A stretch of 64,000 nt of DNA from Phlebopus portentosus. Lineage: Eukaryota; Basidiomycota; Agaricomycetes; Boletales; Boletinellaceae. The translations under genes and the position numbers were made by a program. Positions 46,534-58,807 of this stretch are shown one piece after another. Location: contig JAYXKI010000011.1 of the NCBI GenBank assembly GCA_037892935.1, forward strand, positions 1,364,001-1,428,000, written 5' to 3'. Within the stretch, counting starts at the first letter, position 1, and every line of letters begins with the position of its first letter. The notes under the pieces were generated by a model. The model had not been told where the DNA came from and did no database searches. It was given only the letters and a program-made list of their open reading frames with translations.

Positions 46534-46937
46534 TGCCCTGATGCAGACCTTTGAGAAAAGGCAGCCATAGAGGAATTTGTCAGTCTGATTAAGAATGGCA
46601 CTTTTAAGCCAGTTAGTCTTTCTCCTGGCAGAAAGCCTATTGGATGCAGATAGGTGTTTAAGCTCAAGCACAAGGCAGATAGGTCTATAGATAGGTACAA
46701 GACAAGGCTGGTAGCTAAGGGCTTCTCACAGCAACCAGGTCTTGAGTTCTCTTAGGTATTTACTCTTACAGCCAAGTGGGCTGCATTTAGAGCTATCCTG
46801 ACATTAGCTATATTTGAAGATCTTGAGCTGTATAGTATTGACATCTCTATTGCTTTTCTCAATGGTGAGATGGAGCATGATGTTTACATAAGCCAGTCTG
46901 AAGGATTTAAGGACTACTTTAGCCCTAGATTTGTTCT
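46534..46937 (+). pseudogene. Family A RT fragment, left arm of an inverted duplication
   Basis: Plus-strand piece of the RT region from DADL*EKAAIEEF to PRFVL. Its first ~215 bp are the reverse complement of 53801-54018, sharing private variants. The differences between them that I can see are transitions. At 46938-46949 the sequence switches to minus-strand orientation (ACCTAAGAGAA), just before element C. Confidence 0.85.
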
Positions 46938-46949
46938 CACCTAAGAGAA

Positions 46950-47231
46950 TGTTGTGAGGGAGTAAACACGAATATCCGAGAGGAAAAGTCTCTATTATTT
47001 TGTTATACAGTTTTTTATAACGGTTTTATAGTACTAGTAGAATCTGAGACATGAGTTGAGATAAAACGGTGACAAAATAGAATAGTAATACAATCAATGA
47101 ATAGGATTAGCAAATAAAAATGATGAAGTGAAGGTCAGAGTAAGTGAAACAAATTGAATAAATACCATATACTCATTCCAAGCAATAAGAAATGCAATCC
47201 TTCAGGACTTCAACAGTTTGACAATCTAACA
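46950..47231 (-). repeat. 3' LTR of element C
   Basis: 282 bp, TGTTGTGAGGGAG to CAATCTAACA. Followed by CTCCCCCTC, the polypurine tract read in reverse. Confidence 0.92.
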
Positions 47232-47818
47232 CTCCCCCTCAAAGTGTACGAAGGCCTAATTCTGAAGCAAAATGTTTGACTTTGAAAGATGGAAGTAGTT
47301 TTGTGAATATATTGGTGGTCATGTCTTTGGTAGGACAGAAAACAATTTGAATCTTATTTTCTTCGATGAGCCATCGAATAAAATGGTAGCAGATGTTAAT
47401 ATATTTAGTTCGTGCATTGAATTGACATTCTTTTGTTATAAAAATCGCTAATTTGTTATCAGAGAAAATGGTAGTTGGTTGAAGTGAGATTTCGAATAAT
47501 TGAGAAATAAGTTGGTGAATTCAAATCATCTCCTTAGCTGCATGAGTGGCCGCAATATATTCGGATTCAGCTGTTGAAAGTGAGACAATTTCTTGTGTTT
47601 TTAAATACTACAATATTGTACCCCCGTTTAAGACAAATACATTATCAGAAATTGCCCAGCGTTCTTCCTGTATACTTCTATCTGTATCCGTAAAACCTTT
47701 CAAATCGCGTCCTTGCACTCCTCTGTAGGTCAGCCAAAGGTTCTTGGAGCCCTTCAAATATGCGAATACTCATTTGACAGCCTTTCAGTGGTCAGGCCCA
47801 GGGTTCACTGAAAGGATC

Positions 47819-49381
47819 CACTCAAAAACTCATATCAAGATCGACACAATTGGCAGATCAACAGGATCAGCATTCCAAATGTGACTAGTAACAGTCCAGC
47901 AGTCACTAGAGCTAAACTACTGTTAACGCGACCAAGGCAATGGTTATGGGCATCAATGGCAATATACAGGTGCCTGAGAAGCACACCACAAGTACATAAC
48001 ACCGTGGACTACTTAACACCGCCAACCGGTAATTACCACCACCAATTTTTTACCGCCAACCATCACCTTAACACTGTCGACCAAACTCCCGATCCAACTC
48101 AATCAAAAGAAGTCAAGAAGTGATCAAACTACTAGAAGCACGAGAAGTCTAGAACGTGACTACCAAAGTCTAATGTCTAACGACTAAAGCCTAAAGGCTA
48201 ATCCGAGCCCAATAGAGACATCACTAGCATTCCAGCACTGTCAGACTTGTGCCCGAGTGTACATGGTCCTTTATAAGATATACTTCACAGTATGTCATGC
48301 TACAAGTAAAATGCATGACTGCCAAATCGAAGTCCAACATCACACGCAAGAAGCATTACATGCCAATCTACCAAATCCTATAATACCCAAGCGACATGAG
48401 GAACTCATTGTTACAACTCGAACCCCTTGAGCTGCAGACCCGATAACTTGGAGGATACTAGGATGGTACAAGCCAGAGCTGCATAACTCATGTCCAGCCT
48501 CTACAGTACAAGCAAACCTTTATTTACCAAGGAACGCAAACCTGGACACCAAGCAACTACAACTGGTCCTCCAATGAAGGATATGGCAATACATTCATGA
48601 CATTAGACTTTCAGGCAAAGTATGGCTAGTCACTCGAACACAACTGCATCCCCCAGCTGAACTCATACAGTTCATGGTATGCATTGGACCATACTCTACA
48701 CCAACCCGACATCTCAATACCGATGTGTGAGTTGTACTTACACCCTTTGGACCAGAAGACGAACAGCGAAGAGTCACATATCAAGCTGCCTACATTGCAC
48801 CAAGAGCTACAATCCCACCTGGTGATGGAATTGACATCATAGTGGAGCACTGACAGTGGAGCTTTCCATACTGGAGCAGCACCTCTATTGTCTCAGTCAG
48901 CAACTTTACAGAATTCCATCATAGTGGAGATATATTAGAGCAAAGTTGCGCTCAGTGGAGCAGAATGATGAAGGAAGTGATGTAATGATAGAGAGAAGTG
49001 GAGCAAGGTGGAGCAAGGTGGAGTAAGGTGGAGAGAAGATGAGTAAGAAATAGGACAGAAAATAGATTATCTAGAAAGCATAAATAGCATTAGGAGTAGG
49101 CCCTCTTTCCCCCATCTTTCGATCCTCTTAACACACAGCGACAGTGTCTTACCACACTATCTATTGTGTGCTTTGTACTACTACGCCTCTTGGAAATCCC
49201 AATCTGCTCTTACTCTACCTTGTCTCTGAAAGCATCCCTAACTAGAACTGCAACTAGGAAGAATAGTAAGGGGACTGCATGGTACAGCTAAATATGAGTA
49301 GATAGATCACCTCTGCACAACATACTGCTGCTTAGGCATAAGGATCGAAATCAGTATAACCCCAAACCTACACCTCTAACA
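47819..49381. mobile_element. 1.56-kb LTR-like insertion in element C
   Basis: Starts TGAAAGGATCC, ends CACCTCTAACA, and is flanked by the exact 5-bp duplication TTCAC (47814-47818 and 49382-49386). TG...CA ends plus a 5-bp duplication fit a solo LTR or a short non-autonomous LTR element. A TATA-like GCATAAATAGC lies at about 49078-49088. Within 48405-48845, on the plus strand, about 145 codons are open except for three TGA codons, which suggests a dead coding segment of unknown function. I do not recognise the family. Confidence 0.65.
48405..48845 (+). pseudogene. Decayed coding segment of unknown function
   Basis: Read as one plus-strand frame this gives protein-like sequence such as PITWRILGWYKPELHNSCP, VWLVTRTQLHPPAELIQF and VVLTPFGPEDEQRRVTYQAA. 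Three TGA stops interrupt it, and the frame ends in VEH*. It could be part of a gag or an accessory ORF of the inserted element. I recognise no domain. Confidence 0.4.
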
Positions 49382-50650
49382 TTCACAGAAAACTTAGATA
49401 AGAGCATTACAGCAAATGCTATATCCGGTCATATTGCTAAGGCAGTATACATCAAAGATCCAATCATCTTGCGATAAGGTACATCTCGCATGATCTCTGC
49501 ATCTTCAGCTGTGTGTGGAGATTGCAAAGAGGTTAAACAAATATTAGGATCTATCGGACTAGACAACAGTTTTAGCTCGTTAAAATTGAATTGATGCAAG
49601 ATAGCATCAATATAGGCTCTTTGAGAGAGTCCAATATATTGATTTTTGCAGTTTCATTTAATTTTGATTCCTAGCAGCCAGTGAAGTAATCCAAAGTCTG
49701 TTATGTCCACATACTCTTGAAAGCGTTGCTTGAACCAAGCTATTTGGCTAGCTTTGCCATGCAACCCAGCAATAGTGAGGTCATTGACATGAATTACTAT
49801 GATCAAGATTTTGCCTTCATTATGTCAAAAGAAGGCTCCAAGGTCTGTGTCTGAGCAGGTGAATCCCAATTTATTGCAAAGTATCCATGTGATTTTTTGA
49901 TACCATTTTCGTCCAGACTGCTTAAGACCATATATGGGTTTCTTTAGTACGTATACCTCGCTTTTGTTTCTCATGTGTCCTGGAGGCGGTCTCATGAATA
50001 TCTCCTCTCCATCATCAAAGTGACTATTTAGGTAAGCACTTTTAATATCAATCTGTTCCAATTCAAGGTCGTAAAGTGCTGCTATGGCCAAGATGGCTTG
50101 AATAGTGAAAAGTTTGGCAACCGTTGCATATGTCTCAAAATAGTTGACTCCTGGAACCTGACTGAAGCCCTGTGTAACTAACCTCACTTTATATCGTATA
50201 GGCTTCCCTGCTGCGTCTCTCTTCACCTTGAAGACTCATTTAGAACCTACCATATTAATTCCTTCAAGTACGAAATCGCATTTCTCTCATGTTCTAGCTG
50301 ATTCTAATGTGTATAATTCTTCTTTGATAGCTTGCTTTCATAGTCTCCATTCAGGGAGTCTCCTTGCTTCTGATAAGGAGTGTGGTTCTACGATGTCCAT
50401 GTCATCCATGGTGGCCATAAACGTATACTCCTTATCATAGTCATCCACCCTCTTATCAATCACATCCACAGTCGTAGCAACTGCTGTGTGCATACTGTGC
50501 AGCAGTCTCCTATCAGATGCTTCACTGGCCAGTACTCTCCTAACATATGGAGAAGGCTTCCTTGTGTGTTTGGAAGTGTTCTCATTGTCCTCATCAATAT
50601 TGATCATCTTGTATTGGTGAGTCATCTTCTCTTCATTTTCATTTTTCTCA

Positions 50651-50686
50651 TTAGGGGTCTCGTTAGGGGTCTCGTTAGGGGTCTCC
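50651..50686 (-). repeat. 12-bp tandem repeat in element C linker
   Basis: Three copies of TTAGGGGTCTCG/C (plus reading), encoding repeated N-E-T-P on the minus strand between integrase and RT. Confidence 0.8.
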
Positions 50687-53518
50687 TTTTCTTCCTCCCT
50701 CTCAAGACGAATCGATTTGATGTCACTTAAAGAGAAGTAGACACTTCATTTGATGGTGAGTGTTTTGTTTTCTGGCCAATATATGTGTGATCTGTTTGAT
50801 GCTGAATCATATCCTACCCATCTGCCTTCGTGAACTTGTTTGTCCAGTTTGGACCCTATCGTATTGTGTACCTAAACTTGGCAACCCCATTTGGGCAAAT
50901 CCTTCAAGAAGGGTTTCTTTCTGTAAAGCGCTTCATATAGTGTTTTATCTCCTAATAGTTTGGTGGTGACACGATTTTTCAACTATACTGCATGTTTACA
51001 GCATTCCGACCACAAGTTCTTTGGCAAAATGCTGCTATGCAGCATTGAATGCATCCTCTCCCCAATTGTCCTATTGACTCACTCAGCAACTCCATTGTAT
51101 TTGGGAGTGTCGTGTATAGTAAGTTTTTATTCTGTTCCCTGAGATTTGAGAAACTCAACAAAATCCTTTCCAGTGAATTCTCCCCCTCGATCTGAATGAA
51201 GTCTTTTTATTTTAATACCATATTGTATTTCAGCCCACTTAGCAAACATTTGGTACAAGTCAAAAGCATCTCATTTCAATTGTATGACAGCCAGGTATGA
51301 CAGCCAGGTATGTGAATCTCGTAGCGTCATCTGTAAACGATACATAGTAATGTTTGCCTCCAATAGATTGGATTGGTGAGGGCCCCCAGAGATCGGTATG
51401 TACTTCGTCATCGAATCTTTCTGCTAATTTGCTAGATCGAGCCTTCGCTATCTCAAATCAGGTGGCACAACCATATAAACATGAATTACACATTTTAGGC
51501 TCGGGCGCTGATTCATCTAGCTGAATTTCTTTGACAAGACCCTTCGTAACTAATTGGGCAGCAGATTTGGGCAATATGTGACCCAGTCTTGTGTGTAGCT
51601 GATCAAGAGTAAGCTTTCACTCCTCGTTTTCATCGCTAACCATGTATGTGGAAGAATCAATGTTAAAACGGTACAAGCCTTGTTCAGTACAAGGTATGTC
51701 TGCAATTTTATTCCCTTCTGGGTCAGTAATAATGCACTTCCCATCTGCAAAAGTAGATTTGTATCCGATGGAATTGAGATGACCCACTGAAAGGAGAATA
51801 GAGGTTACTCTAGGTGAGTACCATGCGTCTGACAGTTGTATTTTTGATACTGAATCTCCATTGGGTAGTTTGATTTCGATTTTTCCTTCTCCAATGGCAT
51901 AGAATGGCTGTCTGTTTGCTGCATGAAGCAACTTCGGTGGTACAGTGCAAAATCAGATAAAATCAGATTTACTTAGAGAAAGGTGACATGTGCTTCCAGA
52001 ATCAAGAATAACTTGATTAATTCTTTCTTTATCCTTGAGAGAGTCTTCTGTCACCTTGACTGAAAGCTCATGTGTGTCATAATCAATTTTGCCTTTATCA
52101 AACTAGTCTTCAAAACCAGGTGGGCACTCGACACCTTCTTCCACATCCTCATCTACCACAGCACACCAATCTGATTTGTCTTCAGAATGAACAGTGACAT
52201 TTGCAGACTCCTTTCCATTTCCATTTTTCAGTTTCAGTTTCTCCTTTTTATTTGGTGCATAATTCATCTTCTTTGACTGTTCTCTGAAAGATTGATCTGT
52301 TCTTTCTTTGATCTTTCTACAGTTCTTGACAATGTGCTCAGGTTTGTGGCAATAATGACATGTTCTCATTTCCCTTCGAGGTCGTTCTTTAGTAATGAGG
52401 GCCACTTTTTTGCTTTTGGTATCTTGTTTTTGGTCAGTCTTTTATTTTTAACATTCTCTAGACTCTCGTTTAGACTCAACTGATATGAGATGAATTAGAG
52501 CATCTGGATTGATAGCTCGAATCTTTCAAATGGCCTCCTGGGAGATTTGGCCACCATAAAACGATATTGTGTAGCTTGCTGCCACTTCGGCCACTGAAAC
52601 TTGAGTCGAAGCATATTTGGCTAGGCCTAGAGGAATGGAGTTTATAATTGTCGACCTGTAAGTGTCATCATTGATATTTACACCACATGCAGCTAATGTT
52701 TGCTTTTTGAGGTGTGATTCATTCAGGAATTGCTTGACATTTGCTCCTTTGGGACACTTTGACTCCATGAATTCATTTTTCAATGAGGTTTGTGCAAACA
52801 TCAATTTGTTGGTATATTTCTGAACTACTAATCTCCATTTTTCAGCAACTGTACGATATGTCAAGATTCGAACAATAGTCGTATCGGGGAACTTCGAGGT
52901 AAGCAAATAGTTTGCTGTATCTTCATCTTTGTCCTATGCATCCTGATGAACTTGCAAGGTCAAGTCATTGTTGTCATTGTCTTCCAGCTCAGGGAGCTTG
53001 GGAGATGGCGGTACAGGCAGCATGCCTTCCACAGGTGGCTCAGGCTGGGGCTGAGGTTGGAGCAGTGCAGAAAGCTGCACGCCTCTGCCTCTTCCCCTTC
53101 TCCAGCCCCTGCCCCTTCCAGAACATATTTGAACACCCTTAGAAATAACAGGAGGCAGCTGAGAGACTGCTACAGGACTTGTCAAGCCTAAATTTGGCCA
53201 AGTTAAGGGGCCAAACAGCAGAACTGGAGGCTGAGTAGGTGGGGGGATATTTTTGGAAACTCTTGAACAAATAGACGACCTATTGAAGTGGTCCCAGACT
53301 CGTTTAGTATGTACGACAGCCTCAAAATATATGAAAAAGATTGTCCAGTTTTCACCACTTAGCTGTAAAGCTGGCACAGACTTCAGTTCATCCAATGACA
53401 AGAACATATCTGTGAGTTTCTCCTTTTCTTTATAGCGAACTCAGGTGCTAATACTCAGGGTATTTATTTGGTCAACAAGTAGTGGACTCTGGTGCATGGT
53501 CAACCAAGGCTTATAACC

Positions 53519-53800
53519 TGTTGTAAGGGAGCGAACACGAATATTCGAGAGGAAAACTCTCTATTATTTTGTTATACAGTTTTTTACAACAGTTTTATAG
53601 TACTAGTAGAATCTGAGACATAAGTCGGGATAAAACAGCGACAAAATAGAATAGTAATACAATCAATGAATAGGATTGGCAAATAAAAATGATGAAGTGA
53701 AGGTCAGAGTAAGTGAAACAAACCGAATAAATACTATATACTCATTCCAAGCAATAAGAAATGCAATCCTTCGGAACTTCGACAGTTTGACAATCCAACA
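53519..53800 (-). repeat. 5' LTR of element C
   Basis: 282 bp, TGTTGTAAGGGAG to CAATCCAACA. It differs from the 3' LTR by scattered transitions. Confidence 0.92.
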
Positions 53801-54018
53801 GAGAACTCAAGACCTAATTGCTGTGAGAAGCCCTTAGCTACCAGCCTTGCCTTGTACCTGTCTACAGACCTATCTGCCTTGTGCTTGAGCTTAAACACCT
53901 ATCTGCATCCAATAGGCTTTCTGCCAGGAGAAAGACTAACTGGCTCAAAAGTGCCATTCTCAATCAGACTGACAAATTCCTCTATGGCTGCCTTTTCTCA
54001 AAGGTCTGCATCAGGGCA
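53801..54018 (-). pseudogene. Family A RT fragment, right arm of an inverted duplication
   Basis: Minus-strand RT piece that ends at GGGCA, directly before the A9 LTR. The reverse complement matches 46534-46750, including private variants. Together with 46938-46949 it was the target of element C. Confidence 0.85.
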
Positions 54019-54222
54019 TGTTAGAAGTGTGATTCTGACACTCTTAGTATTTTGTAGTTTATTATTCTGTTTATATTCTTCCTTATGTCCGCTTTCTTGA
54101 TCATGTGATGCTTGTGTAATCTCCTGTAAAAGCGGCACAGTCCATTGGTGAGTACTCTATCTACATCAAGTGTACTCACCACTAGACTTAGTGGTCCCTT
54201 GCTGGATTTGTGTGATCTAACA
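54019..54222 (+). repeat. 5' LTR of A9 (short form with 4-bp insertion)
   Basis: 204 bp with a single 29-bp unit. It carries the TCTA insertion (ACTCTATCTACATC) found also, in reverse, in 46278-46533. Preceded by the flank CATCAGGGCA. Confidence 0.9.
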
Positions 54223-55406
54223 GGTTATGAGCCTTGAGCTCTAGCTGTCTGCACTGCTGCATTTTTGAGTTTTTGGGTTTGGAGAGCTACTGCTATTGTC
54301 AGAGAAGCTTTTAGTGTTCTGGACAGGCCTTTTGGTGTGTTCCTAGTGTTCCCATCATCTTCTGCACCCTTCTGTGCAGTTTCCACAGTCCCAGAGCCCT
54401 CTGCCTTCTTCTTTAGCCTTTATTAGTGTTAAATCTCCCTCAAACTCTGCTGCTTGATTGCCCCACAACTGTTCAGCCATTTTTGACGCCCTTTAGCATG
54501 TTTACTCGGCCTATATAGGCCTACTGTCCTGCCGAGTTTCAGCTTGATCCGTCGCAATTTGACACTGCTATAGCCTTATTACTTTTAGCTATTTTTAAAG
54601 TTGCATTGCCTATTCCAGGTGAACTGCTGATCCGTTTCTCACAAAATTTGGCACATTTTTTTGGTTTATTTTTACGTCCTCTGTCGCGACGTTTCAGCCA
54701 AATTGGTCAAGAACTTGCCGACATATTGAAGGATCTTTTTTTTGCACTTTATTTTAACAACTTTCGATTTTCTCAACAATATCCGATCCGGACGCCCTTT
54801 GGTCTGCATATGGCTCCTATACCTGTGTATATTTCCTTCAAGTTTCAGCTTCATCAGCTGCGGTTTAACTACACTGTGAGCTATTCTTGTGCTAATGAAA
54901 ATTATTGATTACTGCCAATCTGCTAATCCGATCTGCATGCTCTTTGCACCGTTCGATTTGGCTCGTTCCCCTCTATCTGTGTGCCGATTTGTACACTATT
55001 CCACCTATCCATTCTCTCTCTGTGTTGCATTTTGTATCTAGCAGCTCTGGTATTAATTAATGTGTGGCTCCATCACTGTTGTTAGATCAGCCTAGCCTAC
55101 AGACTGTGAAGCTTGTCTGCTCGGCCTTAGTTCACTGGCTGTAGTCATTCTTTAAGTGTCTACTTAAGCCTAGAGCCTCTCTTAGTCAGTGGTGTCTGCG
55201 AGGTCTTAGCAGACTAACAGACTAGCACTATCTTACAACAAATTTGTGTATACTTCAGTGACTGTAGAAAACTGCACTGGTTGGCATTGATCTGTCACCT
55301 CCAGGCATAAATTTATTAGTGCTCTCTCCTTCACTACTCTCTTACTGCTTATTTTCTTCTGAGCATATCATTTATCCACTCTCATCCACATCTCATTCTC
55401 ACCATC
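54223..55406 (+). other. A9 primer-binding site and leader
   Basis: GGTTATGAGCC follows the LTR, then about 1.17 kb of leader with diverged 155-bp repeat units. No gene seen. Confidence 0.72.
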
Positions 55407-58400
55407 ATGTCTGAACCTGTAACCTCTGAGATGCTATCTACCATCACCAAGCTTAATGATAGCAATTACTCTATCTGGAAGCATGATATGCATGCTGCAC
55501 TTCAAGTTAAGAAGTTGTAGCACCTGACCTCTGGTCAGGAAGCTAAGCCTAGTGCTCCAGCAGAGGCTGTCTAGCTCTAGGAAGAGAAGGCTGAGCAAGC
55601 TGCAGGCCTGATCTATCAAAGACTTGAGCATAGCATACAGGTTATAGTGCAGAACTACATAGATGATCCAGTCAAGATGTGGACTGAGCTCTAGAAGATC
55701 AATGAGCAGGACAACCCAGCTACGCACTTTAATACTTATGATGAGTTCTTCAACATCATTAAGAAAGAAAATGAGTCTCTTACTAATCTGGTGAGCAGGG
55801 TTGAGCTAGCATTATATAAGATCAGAAGCACTTGTTCTAGCACCCTCAAATTTGAGGAGTTTGAGAATGAGCTTACATGTACATGTCTGATTCATGCTTT
55901 TTCTAAAAACTATACCTCTTTTCACTCTGCAGTGCTCCTTATGAAGAAATTCAAGTAGAATAACCTTAAGGAGGCATTTGTCCAAGAGCAGCAGAATTGT
56001 TAAGAGCGTATTCAGCTTCAGCCCCAGGCCATATTCACATCCACTAGTAGTGTTGCAAAGCCTATCTCCTCTCAAGGTGCTACTTACACCTTCTGTAGCA
56101 CTTCTAAGCACACAGAGAAGAACTGCTATATGAAGCAGGCAGCCTCCAAGGATGCACATGTCAGAGCTAAGAGAAATAGAGAAGAGAAGAGGAGGAAGGG
56201 CAGGAAGGGCCAGAAGGCCTATGTTGCTTAACAAGATGAATCTGCTAAATCTGCTAAATTTGCTAGCAATGCAAGTGCTCTTGACTACACCAATCCCCAT
56301 TTACCTCTTATCCTAGATGCAGGAACTGACTGGATTGTTGATACAGGTGCCACTTGCTACATGACTCCACATCGTCATTGGTTTACTAAATACTTACAGC
56401 CTTTTTTATATGTATTGTCACTTGTGACTTCTGTGATTTTTGTCATACAGAACACCTTAAAATATAAAAACCACCATCTCTCACTCAATTCTTGACCATT
56501 TTGCATGATCTAAGTTGCTAAATTCATAGTTTTAATATTTGTTTCAAACCCCAATAAGGATAAATAGAAATGAGCAAAGAATGAGTGAGATATGTCACAA
56601 AAGGCTGATTTTAGACACTTCCTTCATGTGCATTTTTTTCTGCTCTCAGACTGGGTGCTACAACAACCTAGACTGCACCAGAGTGGTGCTATTGGCATAA
56701 TATGAATTTATAGATATCAGATTGCCTAAGAATGAATTTATTTTAAGATCTGGGGGCCCTTGAGAAAAGGTAGGTTTAAGCTTAGCTCAGACATGTATCA
56801 AACCAGCAGATACAACACAGAATAGAGCTCAAAGTCAGTCTGTAAATTTAAAATAAAATAATTATATTATTTTGGACTTGCCTGTAGGACTGTAGAAGTA
56901 GGGATGAGGGCAGGAAAAACTATATATGAAAGATGTATCTAAAATCAGCTTTTTGCAACATATCTCACTCATTCTTTGCTCATTTCTATTCATCCTTGTT
57001 GGAGTTTGAAACGGATATTAAAATTATGAATTTAGCAACTTAGATCATGCAAAACAATCAAGATTTGAGTGAGATATGGTGGTTTTTATATTTTGAGGTG
57101 TTCTGTGTGACAAAAATCATAGAAGTCGCAAGTGACAATACATATAAAAAAGGCAGTAATAAATCACACCCCTATTCATTTGGCCAACAACCAAGTTATT
57201 TATTCAGTTGGCATTAGCACAGTACGCTTTCAGCCTATAGTTAGTGGCAAATCTGGATAGTTACTTAAATTTAAGCATATACTCCATATTCCTAATCTTA
57301 GAAACAATCTCCTCTCAGTCCTGTATTTGACTCATTCCAAATCATATGTTGTTACTATTCACCATAACAAGATGCTTTTCTATCATCATAGAACAGTTCT
57401 CTTCACTGCAAACATTACTTCTAATAATACAGCAGCTCTTAATGGCCACATTATCTCTACTATTGCTTATATTGCATTTACCAGCATCTATCCACTTGAT
57501 ACTACACTTTGCTTTGCACACCTCAATTATAGTAATGTAAATAGGTAAATGACTGAGAAGTTAATTAAGGGAATGATTATCAAGTCCAAGAGCACTTCAG
57601 ATCCTATCTATGAACCTTGCATTACTGGCAAGCAGTACAGATCTAATGTCTTCAAACTTACATCTTATAGAGCTTCTGGTCTTCTTCAATTAGTTCACTC
57701 TGATGTTTATAGTCCATTGTCTATCTAGTCCAGATATAGTTTCAAATACTGGATCACCTTCATTGATGATTACAGCCACTACTGGGCTGTTCTCTCATTG
57801 AAGAAGAAGAGTGATGCATTTACTACCTTTAAGCAATTTAAGGCCTATGCAGAGAACCAGTTAGGAGTGAAGATCAAAGCTACTAGTGATGATAAAGGTG
57901 GAGAGTATGTGTCTAAGGAATAGGACCAGTTCTGTATTACTGCAGGCATCCACAGACTGCACACTATCAGAGATGAACCTCATCAGAATAGTGTTGCAGA
58001 GTGTGCTAACAGAATACTTGCAGAGAGCATCACTATTATGCTTAATGAAGCACATCTGCTCTCTAACTTCTGGTGGGATACAGTGGCAGCATTTGTGCAT
58101 GTACATCTTCCATCTCTGCTATGTCTGCCAGTATACCCTATGAGCTCTGGTTCCAGTCAAAGCCAAATGTCTCTTACTTGCATATATTTGGATGCACCTC
58201 CTATATGCTTGTGAAGAAAGATCAATACAAGCAGCTGCAGTCTCACATACAAAAATGTATATTTTTAGGCTACCTCTCTAACTATAAAGGCTGGTTGTTC
58301 TGAAATCCACTTATCAGAAAGAAAGTTATTAGTGACTCTGCTCAATTTGATAAGAAAGTCTTCTCTGGTATGTCTAGAAACCCAGTTGACTTGAGGGTGA

Positions 58401-58807
58401 ATATGCCTGCATAGACAGAAGACCTACTAGAATAGGAGAGAGTAGAGAATGCTATTGATGTTCTGCCAGCTCCTTCTCCTCTACCTGCTCCTATGCATCT
58501 AGCAGATCCTCCTATGTCTACATTTACACCTACATCTAGTTCTCCACTCAATCTATCACCTAGTTCTCCTCTACACAGTCCTTTATATCATCCTTCTTCA
58601 CTAGCTACTCATCTACCAAAGCGTAAATATACTACTTTATTACTGCTATCTGAGCAGACCTTAAAGAAACAAAGACCTGCTTCTCTCTGGTGATCAGATC
58701 TAATGTGGAGACCTATTAGATGTCACACCACTAGCTGGTGGAATGTAGACTATGTTGGACAGCACCTTCTCAGATGTGTACCAGGCTTCCCTATTTTATC
58801 GCAGCAC
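55407..58807 (+). pseudogene. A9 gag-pol pseudogene
   Basis: Starts at ATG 55407 (MSEPVTSEML). Gag, zinc knuckle (about 56090-56130) and protease (VDTGATCYM, about 56338) are followed by the MITE. The frame resumes with NNQVIYSVG (57180), GAG-pre-integrase, integrase (57700-58100) and linker to 58800. Stops are frequent (for example TGG-to-TAG at 55517 and CAG-to-TAG at 55573), and the integrase zinc region has lost bases (LCFAHLN, where others have LWHRRFAHLN). Confidence 0.86.
56397..57156. mobile_element. MITE with ~240-bp terminal inverted repeats
   Basis: A 760-bp AT-rich element. The left end CAGCCTTTTTTATATG and the right end, read in reverse, CTGCCTTTTTTATATG, start terminal inverted repeats that extend roughly 230-250 bp (to about 56640 and from about 56930). 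It is flanked by TA on both sides (56395-56396 and 57157-57158) and has no coding capacity. Long inverted repeats and a TA duplication fit a Tc1/mariner-type non-autonomous element. Confidence 0.85.

Larger units (their letters stand above)
47232..53407 (-). pseudogene. Element C gag-pol pseudogene
   Basis: Minus-strand polyprotein starting at 53407 (MFLSLDELKSV). Order: Gag (52526-53407), zinc knuckle CHYCHKPEHIVKNC (about 52340), protease DSGSTCH (about 51990), and pre-integrase (51530-51750). The integrase has HTDLWG, HSDRGGEF and NGVAE (51070-51420). Then come an acidic linker, RT (49825-50226, keeping KWYQK at the conserved Trp) with HVNDL in place of YVDDL (about 49780), and RNase H (47240-47870). 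The RNase H side is cut by the insertion at 47819-49381. A 13-bp tandem duplication at 51283-51308 shifts the integrase frame, and numerous stops occur. Confidence 0.88.
46950..53800 (-). mobile_element. Copia element C (full length, decayed)
   Basis: A 6.85-kb minus-strand Copia element of a third family with 282-bp LTRs and target duplication GAGAA (46945-46949 and 53801-53805). It holds a 1563-bp insertion at 47819-49381; without it the element is about 5.3 kb. The primer-binding site GGTTATAAGCC (complement 53508-53518) is the family A site with one G-to-A change. Confidence 0.92.
54019..58807 (+). mobile_element. Copia family A element A9, 3'-truncated
   Basis: Plus-strand element with 5' LTR, primer-binding site (54223-54233), leader and decayed gag-pol up to the proline-rich/acidic linker. 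It ends abruptly at about 58807, where Gypsy G2 sequence begins. RT, RNase H and the 3' LTR are missing. A MITE sits inside its protease/pre-integrase region. Confidence 0.88.

Noticed and set aside
2701..54222. CRISPR array or tandem satellite
   Set aside because: The repeated 199-256 bp units are LTRs with TG..CA ends, adjoining primer sites, and lie kilobases apart.
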